Of a stretch of DNA of 64,000 nt, positions 47,136-55,562 are shown piece by piece. Where the stretch lies: NCBI GenBank assembly GCA_036511595.1, contig DATCBY010000034.1, forward strand, positions 51,677 through 115,676, written 5' to 3'. The position numbers and the translations under genes are program-made. The first letter of the stretch is position 1, and each line of letters begins with the position of its first letter. Under the pieces are notes generated by a model. It saw only the letters and a list, made by a program, of their open reading frames with translations. It was not told the DNA's origin and did no database searches. This DNA comes from DASZQY01 sp036511595. GTDB taxonomy: Bacteria > Pseudomonadota > Alphaproteobacteria > Rhizobiales > Kaistiaceae.

Positions 47136-47600
47136 TCAGGCCGCGTGGTCGGCGGCGCTCTCGGTCAGCACGGCATAGAGTGCCGAGGCGTCTGACGAGG
47201 CCCTGAGCTTGCCGGCAATGCCCGGCTCGCGGAACAGGCGGGCGACGCGCGCCAGCGCCTTCAGGTGGTCGGCCCCTGCGCTTTCCGGCGCGAGCAGCAG
47301 GAAGATCAGATCGACCGGCGTTTCGTCGAGCGCTTCGAAGTCGATCGGCTTCGGCAGCCGCGCGAACATTCCGAAGATGTGGTCGAGCTTGGCCAGTTTG
47401 CCATGCGGGATAGCGATGCCGCCGCCGACGCCGGTCGAGCCCAGCTTCTCGCGCTTGTTGAGCGTGTCGAAGATATCGCGCTCCTCGACGCCTGTCATGG
47501 CGGCGGCCTTCTCGGCGATCGCCTGCAACACCTGTTTCTTGCTGTTCGCCTTGAGTGAAGGCAGGATTGCCTCCGGCGTTATGACGTCACTCAGGTCCAT
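47136..47600 (-). CDS. ptsN: Nitrogen PTS EIIA protein (PtsN)
   Basis: A 154-residue EIIA-Ntr with the phospho-acceptor His66 in GGGIAIPHGKL. PtsN regulates carbon, nitrogen and potassium functions according to its phosphorylation state. It is downstream of hpf and rpoN, the standard order. The start at 47600 (MDLSDVITPEAILPSL) is typical; a longer frame to 47753 would overlap hpf. Its phosphate donor would be the HPr encoded at 10.2 kb. Confidence 0.95.
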   Translation of the reverse strand: MDLSDVITPEAILPSLKANSKKQVLQAIAEKAAAMTGVEERDIFDTLNKREKLGSTGVGGGIAIPHGKLAKLDHIFGMFARLPKPIDFEALDETPVDLIFLLLAPESAGADHLKALARVARLFREPGIAGKLRASSDASALYAVLTESAADHAA

Positions 47601-47658
47601 GTTGTCCACTCGTGCCAAATGCAGGCGGCACCGCTGGTCGCCGCCCGTGCTGCCCCAC

Positions 47659-48246
47659 CTAGTGCGTCGTGCTTTCCTTTTTCGCGGAGAGCGCAGGATC
47701 GATCCAGCCGATGTGGCCGTCGCTCCGCCGGTAGACGACGTTGACGCCGCCATGCGCGGCGTGACGAAAGACGACGACCGGCGCGTCGCTGAGATCGAGC
47801 GCCATCACCGCGCCGCTGACGGTAAGGGTGTCCAGATCGGACGCCTGTTCGGCGATGATCGTCGGATCGCTCTCCGTCGCGGCCTCGCTGTTCTCGTCCG
47901 GCGCGGCGATTACATATTCCATCGCCGGCGTGGTTTCGCCGCGCCGGCCGTGACGATGCTCTTTCAGGCGCCGCTTGTAGCGCCGCAGGCGCTTTTCGAT
48001 TCGCTCGGCAGCGCGATCGAAGCTCTGGTGGGCGTCCTGCCCGTGGCCATGGGCCTGGAGCACGATGCCGGTGTCGAGATGGATGGCGCAGTCGGTCTTG
48101 AAACCGGAGCCCTCGCGCTCGACAGTGACGTGACCGGTGAAGCCGCCGTCGAAATATTTCTCCAATGCGTCCGAGACGCGCGCCTCAACGTGGCTGCGAA
48201 ACGATTCGCCAATGTCGACGCTCTTGCCGGAAATGCGCAGGCCCAT
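47659..48246 (-). CDS. hpf: Ribosome hibernation-promoting factor, long form
   Basis: A 195-residue long HPF that pairs 70S ribosomes into inactive 100S dimers in stationary phase. The N-terminal domain (1-105) has LRISGKSVDIGESFRSHVEARV, and the C-terminal dimerisation domain ends GGVNVVYRRSDGHIGWIDP. The central linker is acidic. The start at 48246 is the conserved MGLRISGK. It sits between rpoN and ptsN, as in most alphaproteobacteria. Confidence 0.95.
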   Translation of the reverse strand: MGLRISGKSVDIGESFRSHVEARVSDALEKYFDGGFTGHVTVEREGSGFKTDCAIHLDTGIVLQAHGHGQDAHQSFDRAAERIEKRLRRYKRRLKEHRHGRRGETTPAMEYVIAAPDENSEAATESDPTIIAEQASDLDTLTVSGAVMALDLSDAPVVVFRHAAHGGVNVVYRRSDGHIGWIDPALSAKKESTTH

Positions 48247-48476
48247 GGGGGCTTCGAACCTTCTCGACTTCGTGGCTCGGTTCGCCAGCTTCGAGGCCGA
48301 CGACCTTGGCCCCCATTTATGGCAACGACAGTAAATCGCCGGGCCGACTTTTAACGATGTTCCCGCTCGTCTGGGCCATCCTGCCGCCGCCCGGTGGCTG
48401 CTGGGCGCTCCTTCTAGGGAGGCCTGCCGCACAAGTCAACCGATAGGAAAAACCCTTGTAATCGCCGACGCTTGGC

Positions 48477-50057
48477 TCAGTCGGCGGGCTGCTTTTCGCG
48501 ACGCCGCTGGACCGAAGAAGGGATGCGCATTGCCTCGCGATATTTCGCCACCGTGCGGCGCGCGATATCGACCCCCGAGTCGCGCAGCATCCTCACGATC
48601 GTGTCGTCGGAGAGGATCGCCGCCACCGGCTCATCCTCGATCAGCTTGCGAATACGGTAGCGTACCGCCTCCGCCGAATGGGCTTCGCCGCCTTCCGCCG
48701 AGGCGATCGACGCGGTGAAGAAATACTTCAGTTCGAAGATGCCGCGCGGCGTCGCCATGTATTTGTTGGAGGTCACGCGCGACACTGTCGATTCGTGCAT
48801 GCTGATCGCCTCGGCGATCGTCTTCAGGTTCAACGGCCGCAGGTGCTGAACGCCCTCGGCGAGGAAGGCATCCTGCTGGCGCACGATCTCGCTCGCCACT
48901 TTGAGAATGGTCCGTGCCCGTTGATCGAGGCTCTTCACCAGCCAGTTCGCGGTCTGCAGTGCCTCGGCGAGATAGGCCTTGTCGCCGTCGCTTTTGCGGT
49001 GCCGCGCGACAGTCGCGTAATACGACTGGTTGACCAGTACCTTCGGCAGCGTGCCTGAATTGAGTTCGACCAGCCAGGCGCCGTCCGGCCCCTCGCGCAC
49101 GATCACGTCCGGGATGACCGGCTGAACCTGCGCCGAGCCGAACGAACTGCCCGGCTTCGGATTGAGCGCGCGCAATTCCGCCAGCATCTCGGTGAGATCT
49201 TCCTCGTCGACACCGCACAGCCGCCGCAAGGCGGCATTTTCGCGCTTGGCCACCAGGTCGAGATTTGCCACCAGGCGCTGCATGGCCGGATCGAAGCGGT
49301 CGCTGTCACGGAGCTGGATTGCCAGGCACTCGGCGAGATCGCGCGCGCCTACGCCGACCGGTTCGAATGTCTGGATGATGGCCAGCGTCTTCTCCACGAG
49401 CGGTAGCGGCGCGGCAAGGCGCGTCGCGATACCCTCCAGATCGGCGCGCAGATACCCGGTCTCGTCGATCTCGTTGACCAGTGTCTGGCCGATGAGCAGC
49501 ATTGCCGGCTCCTGCACGGCAAGCCCGAGTTGGCTAGCGAGATGATCGGCCAGCGTCCGCTCCTCGGCGACGAAGGCTTCGAGGTTGTAGTCCTCCGAGG
49601 AAACCGGTTGACGCGTCGGTGTCGTCTGCCAGTTTTCGGACGGCATGACGGGAGTTTCATTGGCGGGCTTTGCGGGGGCATCGTCGGGAAACACGTTGCT
49701 GAGGTCGGTGTCGAGCTTCTCGGGAATCCGGGCCGCCGCTTCCCTCTCCAGCCGCGTCTCCAGCCAGTCGGCGCCGTCCGAGTCTCCGCCTGCCTCGCCG
49801 CTCATGATTGTTTCGCCAAACGCGGCTGGGTCCGCGATGTCGTTCTCCGCGCCACCATCCGCTTCGCCGTCGCTTACGACCTCGAATCCTTCCTCGCCGT
49901 CGGCCCGTTCGAGCAGCGGGTTGCGCTCCAGTTCGGCGTCGACGTAGGCGAGGAGGTCGAGATTGGAGAGCTGGAGAAGCTTGATCGCCTGCATCAACTG
50001 CGGCGTCATCACCAGCGATTGGCTGTGGCGAAGCTCAAGCTTGTGTGAAAGCGCCAT
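48477..50057 (-). CDS. rpoN: RNA polymerase sigma-54 factor
   Basis: A 526-residue sigma-54. The N-terminal Gln-rich activator-interacting region is LRHSQSLVMTPQLMQAIKLLQLSN (shown in two overlapping parts by its LRHSQS and QLMQAIKLLQ motifs). An acidic spacer, core-binding and helix-turn-helix parts (ISMHESTVSRVTSNKYM) follow. The RpoN box, ARRTVAKYRE, is near the C-terminus. Sigma-54 drives nitrogen and other activator-dependent genes. It lies downstream of lptB, its usual neighbour. Confidence 0.97.
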   Translation of the reverse strand: MALSHKLELRHSQSLVMTPQLMQAIKLLQLSNLDLLAYVDAELERNPLLERADGEEGFEVVSDGEADGGAENDIADPAAFGETIMSGEAGGDSDGADWLETRLEREAAARIPEKLDTDLSNVFPDDAPAKPANETPVMPSENWQTTPTRQPVSSEDYNLEAFVAEERTLADHLASQLGLAVQEPAMLLIGQTLVNEIDETGYLRADLEGIATRLAAPLPLVEKTLAIIQTFEPVGVGARDLAECLAIQLRDSDRFDPAMQRLVANLDLVAKRENAALRRLCGVDEEDLTEMLAELRALNPKPGSSFGSAQVQPVIPDVIVREGPDGAWLVELNSGTLPKVLVNQSYYATVARHRKSDGDKAYLAEALQTANWLVKSLDQRARTILKVASEIVRQQDAFLAEGVQHLRPLNLKTIAEAISMHESTVSRVTSNKYMATPRGIFELKYFFTASIASAEGGEAHSAEAVRYRIRKLIEDEPVAAILSDDTIVRMLRDSGVDIARRTVAKYREAMRIPSSVQRRREKQPAD

Positions 50058-50146
50058 GGACGCGGAAGCCCTCGGTACGCGAGGCTTGCCCGATTGGTCC
50101 GGAAATTGCTTGCCTCGCCCCTTCGGTACCTGAATCCGGCGCCGGG

Positions 50147-51034
50147 TTAAAGGCTAAATTGCTCGCCTAGGTAAAGACGCCGCACTTCCGGGCTGGCAAC
50201 GATGTCGTCCGGGCGGCCCTCGTAGAGCACTTCCCCCGAATGAATGATGTAGGCGCGGTCGATGAGGCCGAGTGTCTCACGCACGTTGTGATCGGTGATC
50301 AGCACGCCGATTCCGAGGCTGGTGAGGTGGCGGACGAGGTTCTGGATATCGCCGACCGCGATCGGGTCGACACCGGTAAACGGCTCGTCGAGGAGCATGA
50401 ACGCCGGCCGGCTGGCGAGCGCCCGTGCGATTTCCGCCCGCCGCCGTTCTCCTCCCGAGAGCGACACCGCCGGCGCCTTGCGCAGGTGCCCGATGCGGAA
50501 TTCCGAAAGCAGGGCCTCCAGATGGTCCTCGCGCTGCCGCTTGTCGGGTTCGACGACTTCCAGGATCGAGCGGATGTTCTGCTCAACCGTCATCGCCCGA
50601 AAGATCGATGCTTCCTGCGGCAGGTAGCCGATGCCGAGCCGCGCCCGCTGGTACATCGGCATGCCCGAGATATCGTGGCCGTCGATGTCGATAACGCCGC
50701 GGTCGGCGCGCACCAGGCCGGTAATCATGTAGAAGATGGTGGTCTTGCCGGCGCCGTTCGGGCCGAGCAACCCCACGGCTTCCCCGCGAGCCACCGCAAG
50801 ACTTGCATCGCGCACCACAGAGCGGCCGCGGTAAGCCTTGACCAGGCCGCGCGCCACCAGCCATCCGCGTCCGCCGGCGTCGGGCACCAGCCGGGACGGC
50901 GGCTTGGCCGCGGCCCCGCGTTTTTTCCCGCGGCGCGGTTCGGCGCTGGGAGCATCCCGGTCAGCCGAGCGAGCGGCGGCACGGTTGTGCCCGGATCGAT
51001 CCGTCCCCCGGCCGGAATAGCTGGAAACCGCCAA
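50147..51034 (-). CDS. lptB: LPS export ABC transporter ATP-binding protein LptB
   Basis: LptB is the ATPase that powers lipopolysaccharide extraction by LptB2FG. The ABC domain (about 55-295) has Walker A GLLGPNGAGKTTIFYMITG, signature LSGGERRRAEIARAL, Walker B FMLLDEPFTGVDP and the H-loop ITDHNVRETL. A Gly/Arg/Ala-rich N-terminal extension of ~55 residues precedes it. No ATG is available after the lptA stop, so I infer TTG at 51034, which has AGAGG eight bases upstream. The frame itself stays open to 51208, overlapping lptA. Confidence 0.92.
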   Translation of the reverse strand: MAVSSYSGRGTDRSGHNRAAARSADRDAPSAEPRRGKKRGAAAKPPSRLVPDAGGRGWLVARGLVKAYRGRSVVRDASLAVARGEAVGLLGPNGAGKTTIFYMITGLVRADRGVIDIDGHDISGMPMYQRARLGIGYLPQEASIFRAMTVEQNIRSILEVVEPDKRQREDHLEALLSEFRIGHLRKAPAVSLSGGERRRAEIARALASRPAFMLLDEPFTGVDPIAVGDIQNLVRHLTSLGIGVLITDHNVRETLGLIDRAYIIHSGEVLYEGRPDDIVASPEVRRLYLGEQFSL

Positions 51035-51113
51035 CGCGCTGATACCTCTATTCAGTTGACCGGCAGATAAGCTGACCGCTCTCTGCCTGTCGAGGGGCTT
51101 GTGACCGGCGCCA

Positions 51114-51671
51114 CTATTGGGCTGGCGTCGCGCCGGGCGATTGCCCGGGAGTGATCCCGCCGGGCGAAAATACGCCGCGGATCTGCTTGCCCGGATCCTG
51201 CTCGACACGCGCCCGCCCCGTCGCGAGGTTGACGATGAGGCGGCTGCCGGTAATCACGTTGTCGCCCTGCGACAGCACGACGCCGCCCGCAACCGTGATG
51301 GTGTTCGCCTTCATGTCGACCACCGCATTGTCGCCCGTCACCGTCTGCGCGCCCGACACCACCGAGATTTTCCCGCCCGCCTCGATCCGCGTGAACGCGC
51401 TGCTCGCCGTCGCGTCGGTGCCGGAATAGAGCGTCACCGTCCCCGCCTTCATCAGCGTGTTGCCGCGCTTGATCGTGACGCCGCCGCTGAACACCGAAAT
51501 GCGCTGGGTACCCTCCTCATGCACCTCCAGCGCCTGCGCATCGACCTGGATGGGATCCTTCGACTTCGCCTGGAATCCGGCGAACAGGTCCGAGGCCGCG
51601 TCGGCAAGGGCCGGCGAAGCCGCCAGGCTGAGGCCGGCGAGAACGGCAGATGCGAATAAAAAATGTCTCAT
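51114..51671 (-). CDS. lptA: LPS transport periplasmic protein LptA (OstA-like)
   Basis: A 185-residue periplasmic beta-jellyroll protein that bridges inner and outer membrane for LPS. The signal peptide is MRHFLFASAVLAGLSLAASPALA. The OstA-like domain follows with PIQVDAQALEVHEEGTQRISVF and DNAVVDMKANTITVAGGVVL as repeating strands. Its ATG overlaps the lptC stop by four bases. The tail is Pro/Gly-rich. Confidence 0.93.
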   Translation of the reverse strand: MRHFLFASAVLAGLSLAASPALADAASDLFAGFQAKSKDPIQVDAQALEVHEEGTQRISVFSGGVTIKRGNTLMKAGTVTLYSGTDATASSAFTRIEAGGKISVVSGAQTVTGDNAVVDMKANTITVAGGVVLSQGDNVITGSRLIVNLATGRARVEQDPGKQIRGVFSPGGITPGQSPGATPAQ

Positions 51672-52390
51672 GGGCTGGTCGTTGCGCCGGATGGGGTGAC
51701 TAGATCACCGGAAGGAAGATAGGTAACCGAGACGCCGTTGGAGAAGGCGAGGCGCTTTCCGCGATCGGTGACGGTGACTGCGTTGGCGTGGATGCTGCCT
51801 TCGGCCGTCGTCAATTCGAGCGGCTGGGTTGAAGTAAGCGTGCCCTTGCCGAGATCGACGTTGGCTTCCATGAACTTGCCGGTATAGCCGTTGGTCGTCT
51901 GCATGTTTATGCCGTCCTTGAGGACGAGCGTGTTGGTGTTGCCATTGTAAACTCCGACGCCGGCGTCGACGGTTGCCACGCCCGCCTCGTCGAGGCCGAA
52001 GTGGCCGACGATCGTCTTGAACGTGACCACCTTTGGATCGTCGAGACTCTGCACAGCGGTATCGGCTTTCACCTCGTAGGCACGGCGGGTTCCTTCGAAA
52101 CCCGATATATGCGGTTTCTGCATGACGACGCTGTTCGATTTGACGTCGATGCCGGAAATTGCCACCAGCGAGGCAAGGTCTCCCGGGATGACGCGTGCCG
52201 TTGCCCACACCGCCAGCACCGCGACGATCGCCAGAGTCGGCAGGACGAACTTGAGCCGGCGCACGAGGCGGCTGTGCTTCGCGGCCTTGTCGAATGCCCC
52301 CTCGTCGCGCGCAAGGGAGGGATTGTAGCGCGCCCGCGCCACCGGGGCCGGCGGATCTTCCTCCAGAGTGTCGTTGCGGTAGTCGGTCAT
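51668..52390 (-). CDS. lptC: LPS export protein LptC
   Basis: A bitopic inner-membrane protein that receives LPS from LptBFG and hands it to LptA. The 240-residue product has a cytoplasmic N-terminus (FDKAAKHSRLVRRLKF), one TM helix (VLPTLAIVAVLAVWATARV) and a periplasmic LptC domain with DGINMQTTNGYTGKF. Start choice is uncertain: MTDYRNDTL at 52390 has ACGGA upstream; ATG 52444 or TTG 52471 would add 18 or 27 residues. It lies between rnd and lptA. Confidence 0.88.
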   Translation of the reverse strand: MTDYRNDTLEEDPPAPVARARYNPSLARDEGAFDKAAKHSRLVRRLKFVLPTLAIVAVLAVWATARVIPGDLASLVAISGIDVKSNSVVMQKPHISGFEGTRRAYEVKADTAVQSLDDPKVVTFKTIVGHFGLDEAGVATVDAGVGVYNGNTNTLVLKDGINMQTTNGYTGKFMEANVDLGKGTLTSTQPLELTTAEGSIHANAVTVTDRGKRLAFSNGVSVTYLPSGDLVTPSGATTSP

Positions 52391-52534
52391 GATGTCCGTC
52401 GGTACGTCGCCTGTCCCGATCTCTGCGAAAGCCAGGGGGGACATTGTGAAGGCAAGCCGCCTCTGCCGCAATCGGAATGGCCGCCGTGAGAAAACGGCGC
52501 GAACAGCCGGCGGTGCCGGTGTCCCGAGCTATAG

Positions 52535-53149
52535 TCAGGAATGGGCGAAGATGTCCTCTTCGCCCCAGCCCGCAAGATCGAGGGCGGCACGCGTCGGCAG
52601 GAACCGGAAGCAGGCTTCCGCCAATGGACGCCGCCCCTCGCGCTGGAGTCGCTGCTCCAGCTTGTCCCGAATCTGGTGGAGATAGAGAACGTCCGCGGCG
52701 GCGTAGGCAAGCTGCGCCTCGGACAGAATGTCGGCCGCCCAGTCGGAACTCTGCATCTGCTTCGACAGGTCGAGGTCGAGCAGGTCCTTGGCGAGGTCCT
52801 TCAGCCCGTGCCGGTCGGTGTAGGTGCGCGTCAGCCGCGACGCGATTTTGGTGCAGAAGATCGGCGCGGCCATGACTCCGAAGGTCTGCTGCAGGACAGC
52901 GATGTCGAAGCGCGCATAGTGGAAAATCTTGGTGACCGACGGGTCCGTCAGCAGCGCCATCAGGTGCGGCGCTGCTGTCTGTCCCGCCGCGATCTGCACG
53001 ACGTCGGCGTTGCCGTCGCCGCCGGAAAGCTGCACCAGGCACAGCCGGTCGCGCTGCGGGTTGAGCCCGAGCGTCTCGGTATCGATCGCAACTGCGCCGG
53101 CGTAGCGCACGCCTTCGGCAAGGTCGCCCTTGTGGAACCGGATGGTCAT
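52535..53149 (-). CDS. rnd: Ribonuclease D-like 3'-5' exonuclease
   Basis: A 204-residue DEDD exonuclease. ExoI is AIDTETLGLNP, ExoII KIFHYARFDIAVL and ExoIII YAAADVLYLHQIRDKL. It corresponds to the catalytic domain only; E. coli RNase D adds HRDC domains to reach ~375 residues. The short form is usual in rhizobia. The start at 53149 (MTIRFHKGDL) is the family start. In many relatives aspS lies next to it; here the next DNA is the accessory island. Confidence 0.9.
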   Translation of the reverse strand: MTIRFHKGDLAEGVRYAGAVAIDTETLGLNPQRDRLCLVQLSGGDGNADVVQIAAGQTAAPHLMALLTDPSVTKIFHYARFDIAVLQQTFGVMAAPIFCTKIASRLTRTYTDRHGLKDLAKDLLDLDLSKQMQSSDWAADILSEAQLAYAAADVLYLHQIRDKLEQRLQREGRRPLAEACFRFLPTRAALDLAGWGEEDIFAHS

Positions 53150-54138
53150 GGCAACGCAATATAGGGAAGAATACTTAAGAAGCGGAGACCGGCGATAATC
53201 TTGCACCTCAAGCGCTCGCCGCCGATGGGAAGACGCCCCGTAAGGTTCGGAATGCTTTGGCGCGCAGTGGGACCGGTGAAGCACAGGAAACGACAGGCCG
53301 GTAGCATCACCGAAACCCCACGATACAAGGCTTTGCTCGCCCGACTCTGGCGCTCCGTCAAATCCCTGTCTGGATCGCGTGGTTTTTGCGGACGCGATGC
53401 CAGGCGCGGGACAAGCGCCCAACGGCCGGCGAGCGGTACGCCCTGCTCCCTTCTTCCTCCCCGCTTTCCACAGGGTCTCATGGTTGAAACCCTGGAGCGC
53501 CGCCTTCAGACTTGAGCCGTTGTCCGCTTGGCGATCCCAAATCCCCGGCGGTCCAAGACCCCAAATGTCGAAACCGTCGGCTCATCCCTGCGTGGGGTGG
53601 ACCGGCGGTTTCTGTTGATTGGCCCATTCCGGCGGACGCTCGATTATCCGGTCGGATACGCTTCGCGGCGTGGCCGCCTCATCGTCGCTCATTATGCTCG
53701 GACCGGCGGCGCTCAATCGATTGTACGATTTCGCACTTTAATCGTGGAACGCTTTGAAGATCGGCGCGTTGTTTCTTTGCCGCCAGCCCAGTCGCCTGGC
53801 GGCTGAAGCCCGAGGAAGTCACCGCAGGGAACCCGGGCGTGTTGTGATCCGCCACCCTTACCAAAGCGTCGCGTCGTGATCGCCCTCGGCCACCCGGGAC
53901 AGCGGTCGCGCGCCCCGCGCGAATTCTCTCAGTGGCGTATTCCACCTCGCGACAACGCGACGCTTCTCCGACTGGCTGCGATTGACCTGGTGCCAGGGGG
54001 TTATCGCGAATCAGCGCTGGCAAACGCCCTCTGAGCCCTCACGGATAGGACGCCAAGACCGTACCAGAGCGCATAGACGAGGATTTGCCCTCTGGGTCGG
54101 GCCACGTACCAGCACAGAAGTCCACTACACCGAGCGCG
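53150..54138. other. About 1 kb with no recognisable gene
   Basis: Several frames stay open by chance because the DNA is GC-rich, but none gives a protein I can relate to a family. Codon use and composition differ from the flanking genes, and no good ribosome-binding sites stand before the candidate starts. This looks like decayed or non-coding DNA at the junction between conserved core genes and the island. Confidence 0.5.
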
Positions 54139-54310
54139 ATGGGTGCGTGGGACAAGACGTGCCCCACGACGGGCCTTCTTGCGCAGACCTGTGACGGTCG
54201 ACGAAGCGGCATCGGAGCTGGCGAATCCAGGGGCCTTTCTGCCGGTCAAATGTCCGGCCTGCGGTGCTGCTCATTGGCATGGACTGGCGAAGCGGCCGGC
54301 TGTTGGGTGA
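54139..54310 (+). pseudogene. Frameshifted small zinc-ribbon protein
   Basis: Frame 1 from ATG 54139 reads MGAWDKTCPTTGLLAQT. After one extra base near 54190, frame 2 continues as VTVDEAASELANPGAFLPV, then KCPACGAAHWHGLAKR, and stops at 54308-54310. Joined, the two pieces look like the small CP-TG...CPxCGxxHxW zinc-ribbon proteins (about 55 residues) common in rhizobia. The frame break makes it a likely pseudogene, unless the base is a sequencing error. A GTG at 54191 could start the second half alone. Confidence 0.5.
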
Positions 54311-54574
54311 AGACGACGAGGAATGAATCGTGGCTGGGGAGCCGTATTTGCTCGGCCGGCAATTTTGATAGGGTTGCTTGATCCCGTCGCCGAGCTGACC
54401 CCGCTACGCAGGCCCGCTAACGTCGTCGTGGGGACTTCCCGGGTCATCCTGCACGTGCCGCGCGTGCCGCGGGCGCACGACGTTCGGCCTCCACGAAGCT
54501 AGCGCGTCGCTTGTTTCGTTGGTATCCTCCGGCGACGAAGCCGGCCGGCAATCGCCCTTGGGAAATGGCCGCCG

Positions 54575-54748
54575 CTATTTCCCTCTGAGTGTGTCCTTGA
54601 GGCCGCCGACGGCGTTCTGAACCTTGCCCTCGACCTTGTCGGCCTTGCCCTGCGATTCCAGCTTGGCGTCGCCTACCGCCTTGCCAACCGCTTCCTTGAT
54701 CTTGCCTTTGACGACTTTCGCCGATCCCGCAACTCTGTCCTTGTCCAT
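54575..54748 (-). CDS. CsbD family stress protein
   Basis: A 57-residue, highly charged, Lys/Ala/Gly-rich protein: MDKDRVAGSAKVVKGKIKEA at the start and KADKVEGKVQNAVGGLKD in the middle. This is the CsbD family, strongly induced in general stress in many bacteria, with no known biochemical role. GGAGGAAG precedes the ATG perfectly. An FNR/FixK-type palindrome lies 91 bp upstream (54839-54852). The gene stands alone. Confidence 0.9.
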   Translation of the reverse strand: MDKDRVAGSAKVVKGKIKEAVGKAVGDAKLESQGKADKVEGKVQNAVGGLKDTLRGK

Positions 54749-55070
54749 GGTTCTTCCTCCAGCTGGCTCGAGATCCCTACCCCCCGAGCGGGAGAACGGA
54801 TCGCCAATCAACAATTGGCCGAGAAGGGCTTCGTCGCCTTGATATCGATCAAGCCCATCCGTCTCTTTGGAGCGTTGGTTTCATACAGCCGAACACGAAT
54901 CGCTGCGTGACGAACACAGAATAGTTGGATGCTAGGCCGTGAGCTCAGAACGTGTTGCGCGGGTGGCTGACGAGAGTCCGCTTCAGGTTCAACTCCGGAA
55001 GTCGGTCGAGATCGGACCCACCTCCGCAACGCGCCATAAGCTGACCTCCCCGCCTCGCAGAGCAATCGGG
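54749..55070. other. Intergenic region between csbD and the cupin gene
   Basis: This stretch holds the upstream region of csbD, including the TTGATATCGATCAA site. I see no further gene. It ends at the stop of the cupin gene. Confidence 0.6.
54839..54852 (-). promoter_or_regulatory. FNR/FixK-type site upstream of csbD
   Basis: TTGATATCGATCAA matches the classical FNR consensus TTGAT-N4-ATCAA at every defined base. Its centre is 97 bp before the csbD ATG. With the usual -41.5 placement, transcription would start near 54804, leaving a ~55-base leader. Confidence 0.7.
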
Positions 55071-55550
55071 TCACCCGTGTTTATCGGGCGCGTGTTTTGG
55101 CTGCACCGACCAAGCGGCCGGCTCGTCGTCTTTATCTGCTTCGGCCGCCGCGGCCGTAGCCTGCACCCTGCCCGGCGTGTGGTGGGCGGGCGCGTAGATG
55201 GCATAGACCTTCATCGGTGTCGCCCCGATATTGGTGATGTTGTGCCAGGTCCCCGCCGGAACCATCACGCACCAACCGTTTGAAACTTCCTTTTCAAAAG
55301 TCAGTTTGTCCTTCGCGGCTCCCATCTGCACTCTGCCGCGGCCAGCGTCGAGGCGCAGGAACTGATCGGTTTCCGGATGCGCTTCAAGGCCGATGTCACC
55401 GCCGGCGGGGATCGACATCAGCGTTACTTGCAGATAGCGCCCGCTCCAGGCGACTGAACGGTAATTTGTGTTTTCTTTCGTCGCGCGCTCGATGTCGAAC
55501 GATTGGGGCTGTGGCCCAATGTCTTTGATCCTGTCGGCGGTGCTACTCAT
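55071..55550 (-). CDS. Cupin domain protein
   Basis: A 159-residue single-domain cupin. Motif 1 region is GGDIGLEAHPETDQFLRLDAG and motif 2 is PAGTWHNITNIGATPMKVYAIY. The first motif has His and Glu that could bind a metal (AHPETDQF), and the second His is in TWHN. The ligand or reaction is unknown. The C-terminal ~30 residues are Ala/Asp-rich. It lies 12 bp after the AI-2E gene, forming an operon likely under the FNR-type site at 56777. Confidence 0.87.
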   Translation of the reverse strand: MSSTADRIKDIGPQPQSFDIERATKENTNYRSVAWSGRYLQVTLMSIPAGGDIGLEAHPETDQFLRLDAGRGRVQMGAAKDKLTFEKEVSNGWCVMVPAGTWHNITNIGATPMKVYAIYAPAHHTPGRVQATAAAAEADKDDEPAAWSVQPKHAPDKHG

Positions 55551-55562
55551 GACTGATCTCCT

